Of a stretch of 64,000 bases of DNA, positions 27,801 through 37,001 are shown piece by piece. The notes under the pieces are model-generated. The model did not search any database. It was not told where the DNA came from and saw only the letters and a program-made list of their open reading frames with translations. Source of the stretch: Dipetalonema caudispina (taxonomy: Eukaryota > Nematoda > Chromadorea > Rhabditida > Onchocercidae); assembly GCA_013365325.1 (NCBI GenBank), contig JABVXV010000014.1, positions 310,001-374,000 of the forward strand, written 5' to 3'. Both the position numbers and the translations under genes were made by a program. Position 1 is the first letter of the stretch. Each line of letters begins with the position of its first letter.

Positions 27801-30429
27801 TTGAAATCTTACGTAATAGTTTGTTGAAAAAGAAAGTGAGAAAAGTAAGGCGTTAAAATAATTTTGATATTCTTAAACGATTATTATTAAATCTTCAAAC
27901 ATATGTGCATCGTTTATAAAATGATTTTTGAAACATATTGCAAATATTTTAGTTAATTCAATATTATTATAAATACAAATGTTATATTGGAAAAAAAAAA
28001 AAACTCGTGACATTAATTCAGAGGTCATTTACAAAATATTATGATAAAGTGGATAATATAGCTAAAATTGAAAATTTTGATGCGACAACAAAATGAAAAA
28101 AAAAAGAAAAAAAAAAAGAAGAAATGTTACTACTACAGTGTTTATCTAACTGATTAGACGAATTTTCAACACTTTAATATTGTATTAAATCAATAAATGA
28201 AATGGACAAATTTACTAGACTTTTATAGATGGGTAATATATGTATCAGTGAAGTAATTAACAGAATTATTCATTCTATGCAAATTAAAAGTCTTTTTTTA
28301 TCTATCCTTTGCCTGAATTAGAATTATGATAATTCTCGTATCAGAATTATCAATTTAACAGTTGCACAATAGATTATTATCGGATCCTGTATTATTTTTA
28401 CAAGATCAAATCTTTTTGAAGGTATTAATGTTCTAAATTTTATTTGACTTAATTTTTACGATCAATTTTTACTGCCACATTAATGTTTATTTTCTAAATA
28501 CCTCTAAATGCATCATTTTCCCTTACATTTAGCAATGAGAAGCATACCATTTGAATCTCATCTATAAAATGAAACTTTTTCTTAAGTCAACAATTAATTT
28601 ATAAACAAAACAAAAATGCTTAATTTCAATGCTCTCTGTTGACTAATTTAAATGATCAAAGTGAAATGTCAAAAAATATTAAAATGGGAATAGCTTAAGA
28701 GTTGAAATGTTTTGCTTACCTTTCATTAAATAAGCAGGATGGAAATGATCGATACAAGCCATTTATTTTCTAACCATTGAAAAAAAAAATTTTTTTTTTT
28801 TTTATTTCGAAATTCGTTTCATATTTGATTAAATTTGTAAATAGGAAGCTAAGAAGCGCTTACCTTCAAAAGCATTCATTACTAATAGATAGCAGGAGTA
28901 AACTGTTGAAATATGTGATCAGTAGGCCATTTAGATGTAAACTTATCAGTGTTGCAAATAGTGCTATGATCAAGAATCCATTTTTGACTTCATTCTGCTT
29001 CATTTATTATTTGTAAAAAGTTCACATGATAGCATATCATTTCATTTTATGATTAAATCATTTTATACAGTTTGATATCCATTGAATTTGCTAATAATTG
29101 CCGGAATAGTTTGATGATACTTGTTGATAGTTAATAATAGTGATAACAATAATAAAAATAGTAGTTATGAAGTTAATATTATTATTATATATTTGTTAGT
29201 GATAATGATAACAAGTTGATAAAACAAATGATATAATTGCATAATAAAAATGATATATTTCTGTTGATCAAAAATAATGATAATAATAATAATAATAATG
29301 ATAAGATAATTTCGATAATCAAAAAGTTTGGATAATTTTCCTCTCAGAATAAAGCATCCAATAACCAATTTGTTGACAGCCATAGCAATATCATCCCGGC
29401 AGTAGTCCAAATGTGAATTATATCAGAGGCCGAGAAAAGGGTAGGAGGAAGAAGACAACAACAAAACTGAATCAGAAGCACCAGAGAAGGGATACTAATT
29501 TCCAATTATGTGCCCTATAAAAAAAACTATCATCACACATGTGCACTTCTCAATGTCTTCTCAATGCCATCAGAAAAATTCATGATTTTTCGAAAATTCT
29601 CGAAAGTTTTATTTCGAATTAATAAATGAAAAAGATATGCTAAATTTAATATTTTGAATACTATTCAGATAGCTTATTAGGTAATGTTAACAATTTATCT
29701 TTTTATTATCAGATACAGTAATTTACTCAATGATAGGATCGAATAATTATCTATTTTATAATTAAAATTTTTTTTAAAAAAAAAAAAAAAAAATACTACA
29801 ACAAAAATTAAAAATAAAAGAGATGAAGGAGAAAAAATCTACTACAAATTTTCAAAAATTGAAAAATTCAAAAGTATTTGCTTTATCTTTTAGAGAAATG
29901 AATGCAAGCGCTGGATAAATTCAATTAGTAGCTGTAAATTTAATGAAAAAATTTTTTGGTTCAGAATAATGTTTTAGAAATTTAGTGTAATTAATTGACA
30001 ACTTAAAATTATAATTCATTATTGAAATAATTAATTATGAAAACACTCAATATCGTATCATCTTCTATCAACCATTTTCAACACTTGACAAAATATTAAT
30101 GCACAGTAAATTATTATCATTTTACGTTTCCACATATTTTCTACAATGTAAAAGATATCCTTGATGATATCAGAATGAATTATTATCTGAAACAATGAAA
30201 TCGTAAATGCTTTCTCAAATAAGCTAAAAAAAAAAAAGGATGAATTTCAAAAATAAGCTTTTTTTTTTTTTTTTTTTTTTTTAAAAATATAAATATTTGG
30301 CCATTTTTCGTTTTAAAAAAAAAAAAAAAAAAATTGTGTAACGATGGCAATGAAGTGACAAAAGCACTGTGACAAGAAATGAACCAGTTTTTCAAACTTT
30401 TTCAATAAAACTAAAGATAGTATTGCTAC

Positions 30430-30462
<33 letters not shown>

Positions 30463-33400
30463 TTTTTCAATAATTTTACAAAAAAATTTTTTTTATTTTA
30501 AAAAAAAAAAAAAAAAAAAAGAAAAGAAAAAAAAAAACTTTACTTAGACAAGCAGACTGGCAAAATATTTTTTTTTTTTTTTAAATGGACAGACATACAC
30601 AAAAGCAATTGTTGAACTAATAACGTACGGACAGACAAAAATACATACACACACACTAACGAAAAATGTCACCAAAACAGTAAGCAAATGAAATGACACA
30701 CTTTCAATAGTGATAAGGATGAAAAATTTGTTGCACTCTATAACCTTTTTTCTCTAATCATTTCTTCTGTTTCCTTATTTTTTAAAACAATCCTTTTCTG
30801 ATGGTATGAATGTGAAACATCCTATTACTTTGTTTAACTGTTACTGTAATTTACAGTTTTCATTAATGTTTTGTAATTGGAAAAATTTTTTTCATAGAAA
30901 ATGTATTAAAAAAAAAACAGTAATACATACAATTAAAATTATAAAATTTAAACTTTAAAATAATATTACCAAAAGGATAAAATTAATGCTTGCTTTAATA
31001 TTTCATTAATACAAAATGTATCAAATATCATTCAACTTAAAAATGTGTAATTTTCATGACAATATTTCAACACTTCTGAAAGTTATTTTTAACATAATGA
31101 AGAATAACTCTAATAATATTAATAAATGTTAAAATTTGAAAAATTAAATTTTCATGCTTTAATGTTTTGAAAAAAAAAAAAAAAAAAAAAAAAAAATCAA
31201 CATTATTTTTTTGCCTCATTTATATGAGAATAATAATGAAATTTTAGAGCTTTTATATCTTTTAAAATTAAGTTCTAATGCTATGAATATATTCCATAAG
31301 TTTGAAGCAAAGATGAAATCATTTGAAATAGCCTTTAGGGCATTTGTACTTTTTGTTAGACACTTTATTTTATACAAACAAAAGGTAAACAAAAAGGTAA
31401 AATTGTTGCTTTTTTTTTTGTTTTTTTCTTTTTCCTTTTTTTTTTTTTTTTTTCTCAACATAATCCTTTTATCCAAATAAGGCAGCAAAATGTATTAAAT
31501 GATTTGTTGAAATTATTCAACATTTTTGCTAGTTTGATGAAAAGAGATGTGTTAACTGATAAGTACAAATTGAACTTCTTTTCTTCATACCTTCCTAGCT
31601 TACTAAATTTCATTTTGTTAGATAAATGGATCAATTGATGTATCAAAAAGATAGTGTAATAACGAATGAGATAGATAAAGATGTAGTGTGTAACAACGAT
31701 AAAGAAAATAGCATCACAATTCTCTTAATAAGCTACATTCGTAAGTTGAAATGCTTTTGTGAAGTTTTTGAAGGAATAAAAATGAAATTGCTCCATCAAT
31801 AATTTAACAAGCATGCTGCTGTTTAAAATAAACGGCTGATGTTCGTAAAAATTCTCTCAGAAGAATGATATTTAACTCTTCCTGAAGCATAAGTACCTAC
31901 TTCAGGAACAACAAGAGAAATATTGCTGATAGGTTCAAATATTTTTTTTTTTTTTTTTTTTTTATTATATTCTTATGATATTCAATAAAAAATATATACG
32001 AATTTTCTAGTTCTATCGTTAATTTTAAATGATATCGAATCAAATTTAAATTCGAAGAAGCAAAAAAAGAAAAGAAAAAAAGAAAAAGAAGAAAGAAAAT
32101 TGCACTTATTTCAATAAAATATCACTTCTTTAATTGTTCTCGAATAAATTTTGCTTTGGATAAGATTTAAGGCGTTAAATAAAAAAAAAAAAACATTTGC
32201 TTCAACAAATAATTAACAAAAAGAAAATATTGCAAAACCTAAAAAAAAAGGTGTTTGTACCGTTTTGTTTACTGTTTGTACAATTTGTTTACTCATGCAT
32301 TATACGAATTATTTTTGATGTAAAATGAAGAAAAATTTAATTATGTTTTAAAAAGCTAAAGATTAACATTGGTTAACTATTAAAATTATCTGAAATGTTG
32401 GGGCCAATTTGTTTTATTTGGTACAATCAAATTATGTAAAAAACAAAAAAAAAAGGTGATGAAAATTACCAAAAAGAGGTAATTCGAAAAATATCTCATT
32501 TATTCCTTTCATTTCATTTTTTTTTTTTTTGAAAGGTTGACTGAGAAATAATCGTTCAGATCAATGTTTCCCTATCATTAATATCATGAATTATCTATTT
32601 CTGCTTATTACAGTGATCAAGATTAGCTCACTATTTAGATTACTTATTCATTGAAATTACTTATCCATCTGTCATTATCACCTTTCTTCACTTTCTAATT
32701 CTCAATCATTCTGCATTTTTTCAACTTTTGCTAATCGTATAATTACAGAATTCGTATCAACAATCACAAATACAAACATATATTTACACTTAATAAGATA
32801 CCGATTATAGAATGGTTCAGGATATGATCGTTGAAGATTACGAATATTTTGCAGAAATTCTCAAATATGACGCATTTTTATGAAAAACTTCATTTCCCCT
32901 TTTTTCTTTCTTTTTTTTCAAGAAAAAAATGGAGAGGGAGAGAATATATATCACTGAAAGAGAGAGAGAGAGAAATTTCAGAAAAAAAAAAATGTAATTA
33001 TATATAAGAAAAAAAACAAGGAAAAATTTTGAGAAAAAGTTTAAAAATAAGTAAGAATGAGGGATATTTTCAGATTTGAAAAAAAAAAAAAAAAAAGGAA
33101 TGAAATGGTTCGATGTTTGAAGAAAATTCAAACTTATCCTACATTTGGATTTACACTGATCCTGCACTAAGTCTTGCATTGGTCCTGTATTGGTTCTGGT
33201 TATTGTTGTATAGATATGGGCTGCTGACATTTTTGGTAGTAAAAAAGCTAACAAAAAGAGAAAGAGAGAGAGAGAGAGAGAAATGTATAGTTGAGGAGAA
33301 AAATAAAAAAAAAAAAAAAAGAAAACAGCATCAGAAGAAATGAGTGACAACTATGAGGTAGTAGTATCAATCGATAGATTGTAGAAAGGATAGAGAAGAG

Positions 33401-33826
33401 ATTCAAACCTTCTAAGAGGATATGTTGCATTATGTCATAAAAAAAATTTTTTGAAAAAATTCAACAGCTGAATGATAAGAGAGGGATCCATCTCATTACC
33501 GCCATCTACAACATCAGTACCAGTCGGAAGGTTGACAAGTACATCTTGGCGAAATGCCATATTCGATGGACCCATATTTTGTGGTCAGGTTTTTTTTTTT
33601 TTTTTTTTTTTTTTGTTTCCTCGGAAAACCCTTAAGGGGAAACTAAAGAGAGAGAGAGAGAGAGGAAAATAGATAGAGAAAGAGAGAGAGAGAGATGTAT
33701 TTCTTAAAAAATAAGTACCATTCTCTTTTGTTCCATCTTTCTACAAAATCCTTACTTATTTTCAAATCATCCATAGAAATGGTACAAGATGGTGCAAGCT
33801 TCACAAACATACACACATACATATAT

Positions 33827-33867
<41 letters not shown>

Positions 33868-36800
33868 TATACCCACAACTGGATAGGATTACGGAGCGGT
33901 GAATATCATTGAATTCGAACCCAGTAGACCAGTCAATGTTCTCGTCAGATATTTCCTTTTCATTTGATATGTCATCAGCGCCCCTCAACAATTTCCTTTT
34001 TAAACTGATATTGTCACATTGTCATATTCTAACTTCCTATCTTAAAGTGCTTAATTCACTTTTAAGATTCAAATAAATCATAAATTTGAATGCTTCGATG
34101 GATATTTATCTTACAGTTGACATTTCTTCCACTACCTTTCATTGAAGTATTTCAGATTCTGCCACTTCATTCTTAGAAGTTGTCAGAATCGAGCAGTTCA
34201 TTATATCCTTGGGAAGATATTAATTTAATTTTCCTTTATTATTCAGTTGAATCTGGCCTGAAGGAATCGTCTATAATAGTATAAGATTTCCGGAAAGATA
34301 AAAATAGGTTGTGCTTATGGTTGTTAATCATGTACAAAGAAATTAGTTTTTATGAATTGATCGAATGATGTTTAAACGGATTTCCGTACGAAAAATGATG
34401 TCAATTTTCATTGAAATCTGTTTCGAAATTATTGGATTCAATGTTATGATATAAATTTCTCACTAATTAATTCCTTGAATCTCATGGAAAAGCTTCGATA
34501 AGTCAACTGCTACTTATTTTTATCCTAATAACATTTTAGAAATGATCGATCCGAAATGAAGGAAAAAGTCAGATTTCATTGTTGGAAGTGTATGATTAAT
34601 CATTTTCAAGTTTCCGAAATCTCATGAGCTTGATTACATTATTTTTAATTTGGTACTCATAAATTCCAAATTTAGGTCACAATATTCGTACTCATGAAAA
34701 TAAGTCTTATAAAGTCATACTAAAGCATTATGTGATAAGACAGCTCTCTTTTGCTATATCGTCGTTATATCCATTTTGGATTCTAAAAGTTAATAAGATA
34801 ATTTTAAGAATTTCTTATTCTAAAACATATATTATTTGATGAATAATTAGAAATGTATGTCGAAACATGCTAATCTCTCAAGTTGTATCATTCTGTACCG
34901 ATAAGTGCTAACTTAAATAATTTTGAATTTGGTGCAATTTCATTCATCTATCCAATTTTCTGTATGCTATAACTAAAATTATTTATTCGTAAAATAAATC
35001 GAACCGTATTCACAGATGAACCATTAGCAGCTCGAAATCCAGATAAGCTCATCAGCTCCGGTCTCATTTGATATTGCAACAAATTGTGATTGGTTGGAAA
35101 CGATGAAAACAGATCTGTAAATTTCAACAAACATATGATTCTGCTGAAGCTCAACATTGATGAACAGAGAAGTTTTTGTAATTTAATTCTTTGCATTTCA
35201 GTAATTTGAGCGTTTTAAAATTCTTAGAATTAAATTATATAACAGTGGATCTGTAGAAATGCTACCACTGATACCTAGTGCTGCTCGCATTACCTGAATA
35301 TGTATCTGATCTTTTAATCTAAACCAATTTAACCTTTAGATCGCTTACTAATCTTTCTTAATGATTCATTGTTCGATATACTTTTGTGGTGCTGTGCCTA
35401 AGAAAAAGAGTAATTATGTATAGATAAACAAAATATGAAGCTGTTAACCAGAGTTGTTAAAGGTGAAACTCGTTGGTGGAGCTTCGATTCCGGTTGCTTG
35501 TTGCAATGCGACACCTAGCTGTCCCATTGGTGGCATCTGATGAGTTTGTTGTGTTGGTTGTGTGCTACCGGACTGTTGGGATGAATTTGACGGGGTTAAA
35601 CCGCCAGATCCGGAACCTTCTGTTGAACGGCTTTGGCTTCTTGCTACAATAACTTGTTTGACTTTTAATTTTTATCATAAAATTCAAATACAGATAATAG
35701 GTTCCTTACCTATCAGCATATCATAGTATTATAACATTCATGTTGCATCATTCAACAGGTATCTTCATAGCATATTGCTATTTTGAGTATTATATATGAC
35801 GAACTATTTCAAAGATATCATGAACACATGTAGATTTTGTCGATCAACTAATATTAAAACAATAGCATTATCATGATACCGATCGACTTACCGTTTGTAG
35901 CACTACCGTTAGGCTGTAAAGAAGTTTGATGCTGTAGCGAATACATTTTAGTAGAGGTGGAAATTGTTTGTTGATTAGTGATTGTGGCTAAATTGATAGC
36001 ACATTTAATGTGCTTTGAACCTGAGGACGATAAAGAGGATGTTGCTGGTGCTGCAGATGAGGAACCTGTTGGTATCACGGAGGTTGATGCTGTCGTTGCG
36101 GATGATGGTGCTGATTCCTCCTGGGAATACAGTGATGCTCTGTCTAAAAGTATTACTGATATAACGTCTGTGATATAGTTAGATGATTCTGATTCAAAAT
36201 TTGATAATCAGTAAAAATTTGGATGTACCTAAAATACAGATGCCACAACGTAATTTTCAAAGTATTGATGGAAACTGTTCAATCTATAGCAATAATTTAG
36301 TTGTGAAAATGTTTCTGGAAGGATAAGAAAAGAAAATATGAAGCTAGATTAAATTTCTATAAATTTCATTTATAGACTTTCAGGTCAATTATCAAAGTTG
36401 CTGCTAATACATTTGTCCCTACTTACAACGTGTAGTAACAGGAAGCTAACTTGTCATATTCTAAACTTGATCTTATTACTTTACTGAATGAGAATATCAA
36501 TCGATGAATAGTTCAAAAGCCTAGAATATAGTTGGTTGTAGAAGAAAGCTGAAAATACAGTAAGTTGATCCGGTCATGTTTGATCGGAAAGAACTTTTCT
36601 CAACCCATTGAGAAATTGAGAATTTTTAAATAACGAACGTGATACAGCTATACTGAACCTATGATAGCATCTCTGATATCGATATCGTCATACTTATAGA
36701 ATCAATTGATTCAGATTCTAGTGCCGCTTCCAATTATTTTGGTTTAATAAACTTAGGTAAAATGATTACTAATTGTTAGAATATAAAGCATAATTCTGAA

Positions 36801-36941
36801 ATTAATTTTAGCTTTCATATCTTCATTCTGTCCTTCAACCTTATCTTTATAATGTAATTCAAAAAAAAAAAAATCCTAAAAATATGATTTGGATATTTTT
36901 ATGATCAACTAACCAGTGGCAGAGGATGAAGTGAGATTCAT
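5649..36941 (-). CDS. lin-29: LIN-29-type heterochronic C2H2 zinc-finger transcription factor
   Basis: This nuclear DNA-binding regulator is the nematode counterpart of Drosophila rotund/squeeze; in C. elegans it drives the larval-to-adult switch at the end of the heterochronic pathway. The model joins 11 coding exons on the minus strand: 36941-36914, 36143-35892, 35643-35449, 35114-35005, 9040-8861, 8663-8503, 8067-7992, 7365-7277, 6963-6824, 6196-5926 and 5760-5649. They total 1614 nt, or 537 aa plus stop. Every intron starts GT and ends AG, and all ten junctions keep phase. Residues 1-195 are Ser/Thr/Gln-rich. Five C2H2 fingers occupy about residues 218-358, followed by an Ala-rich tail. 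The start chosen is the first ATG after an in-frame TAA in the first exon. From memory, C. elegans LIN-29A is about 459 aa, so this N-terminus would be longer. The 26-kb intron between exons 4 and 5 is unusual. Identity is strong for the finger region. Exons 1-4 are inferred from phase and composition. Confidence 0.85.
7277..9040 (-). CDS. lin-29: lin-29 zinc-finger exons 5-8 (five C2H2 fingers)
   Basis: Exon 5 (9040-8861) encodes [17 protein letters not shown], then finger 1 ([21 protein letters not shown]) and the knuckle of finger 2. Exon 6 (8663-8503) completes finger 2 ([14 protein letters not shown]), gives the TGEKPYKC linker, finger 3 with four residues between its cysteines (CKFQGC...HSRCH), and starts finger 4. 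Exon 7 (8067-7992) finishes finger 4 ([18 protein letters not shown]). Exon 8 (7365-7277) encodes finger 5 ([21 protein letters not shown]). All zinc ligands are intact. The block matches the rotund/squeeze/LIN-29 signature closely, including [20 protein letters not shown] and DKPFKC. Splicing through fingers 2 and 4 is seamless: AAG|TTT and AG|C. This is the best-supported coding block in the window. Confidence 0.95.
8212..8325. repeat. Interrupted ATT/GTT trinucleotide repeat in a lin-29 intron
   Basis: A run of ATT with GTT, ATC and CTT interruptions fills most of the intron between zinc-finger exons 6 and 7. On the minus strand it reads AAT/GAT and would give a spurious poly-Asn frame. 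Confidence 0.85.
12762..12879. repeat. CATA tetranucleotide microsatellite
   Basis: Imperfect (CATA)n with CACATA interruptions, preceded by a CT-rich tract at 12587-12640. Translated frames ([10 protein letters not shown]...) are artefacts. A coding-like tail ([20 protein letters not shown]...) continues to a stop at 13038-13040. Confidence 0.9.
16076..16123. repeat. Adjacent A21-T27 palindromic tract
   Basis: 21 A are followed without a spacer by 27 T, so the sequence is self-complementary over at least 42 bases. A shorter A-T pairing of the same kind occurs at about 30430-30468. Confidence 0.85.
16573..16694. repeat. Compound CA, TA and GA microsatellite
   Basis: (CA)n with CATA interruptions, then (TA)8, then after about 25 bases (GA)n. 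All three dinucleotide repeats are clustered within 122 bp. Confidence 0.9.
17217..17285. repeat. GTT/GTC/CTT trinucleotide repeat
   Basis: A run of GTT and GTC grading into (CTT)n. Pyrimidine-rich; no open frame of interest. Confidence 0.85.
19413..19602 (+). other. Coding-like open frame in the lin-29 intron, + strand
   Basis: A + strand frame without ATG runs about 63 codons. It is acidic first ([20 protein letters not shown]) and then basic ([20 protein letters not shown]). It sits between two long homopolymers. No conserved domain was recognised, and the complementary strand is open too. A GT after KVQRK... or GWAP could be a donor, but no good acceptor precedes it. Confidence 0.25.
19615..19656. 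repeat. Representative long homopolymer, 42 T
   Basis: An uninterrupted run of 42 T. It stands for dozens of runs of 15 or more A or T in the window, for example 31 A at 44953-44983 and 39 A at 50700-50738. Such runs are prone to sequencing-length error, so small indels near them should be treated with care. Confidence 0.9.
19741..20046 (+). other. His-rich open frame over two CAT repeats
   Basis: A + strand frame of about 100 codons from ATG 19756 contains [10 protein letters not shown], a His run from (CAT)n at 19846-19895, the non-repetitive stretch [20 protein letters not shown], and a second His run (about 19976-20007) in the same frame. It then reads [13 protein letters not shown] up to a GTAAAT donor. 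Poly-His beside Pro/Ser-rich sequence is typical of some transcription factors. (CAT)n microsatellites alone would also produce this, so the frame retained between the two runs is the only real hint of coding. Confidence 0.25.
20345..20424. repeat. TTTC repeat with poly(T)
   Basis: About eight TTTC units followed by CT-rich sequence and a T run of more than 20. Confidence 0.85.
21660..21722 (-). CDS. Candidate trans-spliced alternative first exon of lin-29
   Basis: The minus strand has an excellent acceptor (CACTTGTTTGCAG), followed after three bases by ATG (21719). The frame [20 protein letters not shown] reaches a GTAAAT donor in phase 0, so it would splice in frame to zinc-finger exon 5. 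An acceptor abutting an ATG is typical of SL1 trans-splicing. However, a second minus frame and the + strand frame ([20 protein letters not shown]..., behind its own TTTCAG at 21643-21648) are open as well. The island is clearly more G+C-rich than its surroundings. Confidence 0.3.
24173..24342 (+). other. G+C-rich coding-like island beside a poly(A) run
   Basis: A 170-bp block of balanced base composition stands out from AT-rich flanks. The + strand reads [20 protein letters not shown], then [20 protein letters not shown] and [15 protein letters not shown] without a stop, including two CxxC-like pairs. It is bounded on the left by a long A run and on the right by a CATA microsatellite. On the minus strand a perfect acceptor (GCTTTCAG) and a GTTGCA donor bound a 22-residue frame. 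No family was recognised. It may be an exon, a pseudogene fragment or a conserved regulatory element. Confidence 0.3.
24341..24424. repeat. CATA tetranucleotide microsatellite
   Basis: (CATA)n with CACATA variants ending in TATATATA. It directly abuts the coding-like island on its left. Confidence 0.9.
29276..29302. repeat. AAT trinucleotide repeat
   Basis: A short (AAT)n tract. To its right (about 29.33-29.50 kb) lies a small G+C-richer block in which minus-strand frames are open, including [20 protein letters not shown]. No product was recognised. Confidence 0.75.
33157..33247 (-). CDS. Candidate alternative lin-29 exon (Asn/Gln-rich)
   Basis: After a good acceptor (TTTTTGTTAG) the minus strand encodes 30 residues in phase: [20 protein letters not shown], then [10 protein letters not shown]. 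It ends at a GTGTAA donor in phase 0, the phase needed to join zinc-finger exon 5 at GFDTKPEV. The Asn/Gln/Ser-rich content suits a transcription-factor N-terminus. A second frame ([16 protein letters not shown]...) is open across the same bases, so the frame is uncertain. It could serve a shorter, internally initiated lin-29 isoform. Confidence 0.35.
33466..33575 (-). CDS. Candidate alternative first exon upstream of lin-29 fingers
   Basis: A minus-strand frame starts at ATG 33575-33573 in a good nematode context (CAAAATATGG), after an in-frame TGA. It reads [20 protein letters not shown], then [23 protein letters not shown] donor at 33465 leaves phase 2 and would join the Asn/Gln-rich candidate exon (33247-33157) and then zinc-finger exon 5, all in frame. 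A stronger-looking GTAATG donor at 33499 leaves phase 1 and fits only the other frame of that exon. No clear acceptor lies upstream, which suits a promoter-proximal exon. The complementary strand is also open ([17 protein letters not shown]...), so strand is not certain. Confidence 0.35.
33641..33694. repeat. GA dinucleotide repeat
   Basis: (GA)n interrupted by AAAATAGATA. A second GA tract lies at 33257-33283. Both flank the candidate alternative lin-29 exon at 33.5 kb. Confidence 0.8.
33805..33864. repeat. CATA/CA microsatellite
   Basis: CATA units grading into about 12 CA repeats. Confidence 0.9.
33893..33983 (-). CDS. Possible minus-strand exon, acidic, unassigned
   Basis: Between an AG at TTGTTGAG and a GTAATC donor the minus strand reads 30 residues, [20 protein letters not shown], then [10 protein letters not shown]. 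Composition looks coding, but the entry phase (2) does not match the end of lin-29 exon 4 (0). It cannot be placed in the lin-29 model as drawn. It is either part of another transcript or a chance frame beside a CA microsatellite. Confidence 0.2.
35005..36143 (-). CDS. lin-29: lin-29 N-terminal exons 2-4 (isoform-a-like extension)
   Basis: Exon 2 (36143-35892) begins after CTTTTAG and ends at a perfect GTAAGT donor. It encodes a Ser/Ala/Thr-rich stretch including [15 protein letters not shown]. Exon 3 (35643-35449) starts after TATTGTAG and is Ser/Gln-rich, with [16 protein letters not shown] and ending SFTFNNS. Exon 4 (35114-35005) starts after TTTACAG and encodes [20 protein letters not shown] and onward to GSSVNT. 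Phases 1/1, 1/1 and 0 interlock exactly, and exon 4 ends in phase 0, which matches the first zinc-finger exon 26 kb away. Low-complexity Gln/Ser/Thr regions of this kind are common in transcription-factor activation domains. These exons probably correspond to the N-terminal extension specific to the long LIN-29 isoform. Attribution to lin-29 rather than a separate gene rests on strand, phase and position. Confidence 0.65.
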
Positions 36942-37001
36942 CAGCCACGTCGAATGGTGACCAACGTTGTAATTTGAGCGAGCTTAATTCCCACACATGA
37001 A
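36914..37001 (-). CDS. lin-29: lin-29 exon 1: short 5' UTR and start codon
   Basis: On the minus strand an acceptor-like sequence ending CTACAG is followed by a 60-nt leader (37001-36942). ATG at 36941-36939 then opens MNLTSSSAT, and the exon ends at a GTTAGT donor in phase 1. The leader contains an upstream ATG at 36998 that opens a four-codon uORF (MCGN, then TAA). It also holds the palindrome TGGTGACCA (36955-36963), flanked by ACGT boxes, directly before the start codon. The acceptor may receive the spliced leader or an upstream non-coding exon; no SL can be seen from DNA. An overlapping frame through the exon (HVWELSSLKLQRW...) is also open, so the start is tentative. Confidence 0.5.

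Larger units (their letters stand above)
9041..35004 (-). other. lin-29: 26-kb lin-29 intron with repeats and coding-like islands
   Basis: The interval separates the N-terminal exons from the zinc-finger exons. Most of it is AT-rich, with dozens of A/T homopolymers and many microsatellites. Small islands of more balanced composition occur at about 12.9, 19.4-20.0, 21.66, 24.2, 29.4 and 33.1-34.0 kb. Each has an open frame of 20-100 codons and is described separately where it can be. They could be alternative 5' exons of lin-29, exons of a nested + strand gene, or conserved regulatory elements. The stretches 9.1-12.5, 13.1-16.5, 25-29 and 30-33 kb show nothing beyond repeats. Confidence 0.55.

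Noticed and set aside
32838..33350. 170-codon minus-strand frame
   Set aside because: Mostly poly-Phe and Leu/Ser from T, GA and CT tracts. Only the short island at 33157-33247 inside it looks coding, and in a different frame.
33330..33400. A let-7 family microRNA gene on the + strand (TGAGGTAGTAG...)
   Set aside because: No complementary arm follows or precedes within precursor distance, so no hairpin forms. The 11-mer is kept only as a possible target site.
33880..33940. tRNA-like GGTTCGAA B-box on the minus strand at 33.9 kb
   Set aside because: No paired T stem, acceptor stem or A box can be arranged around it.
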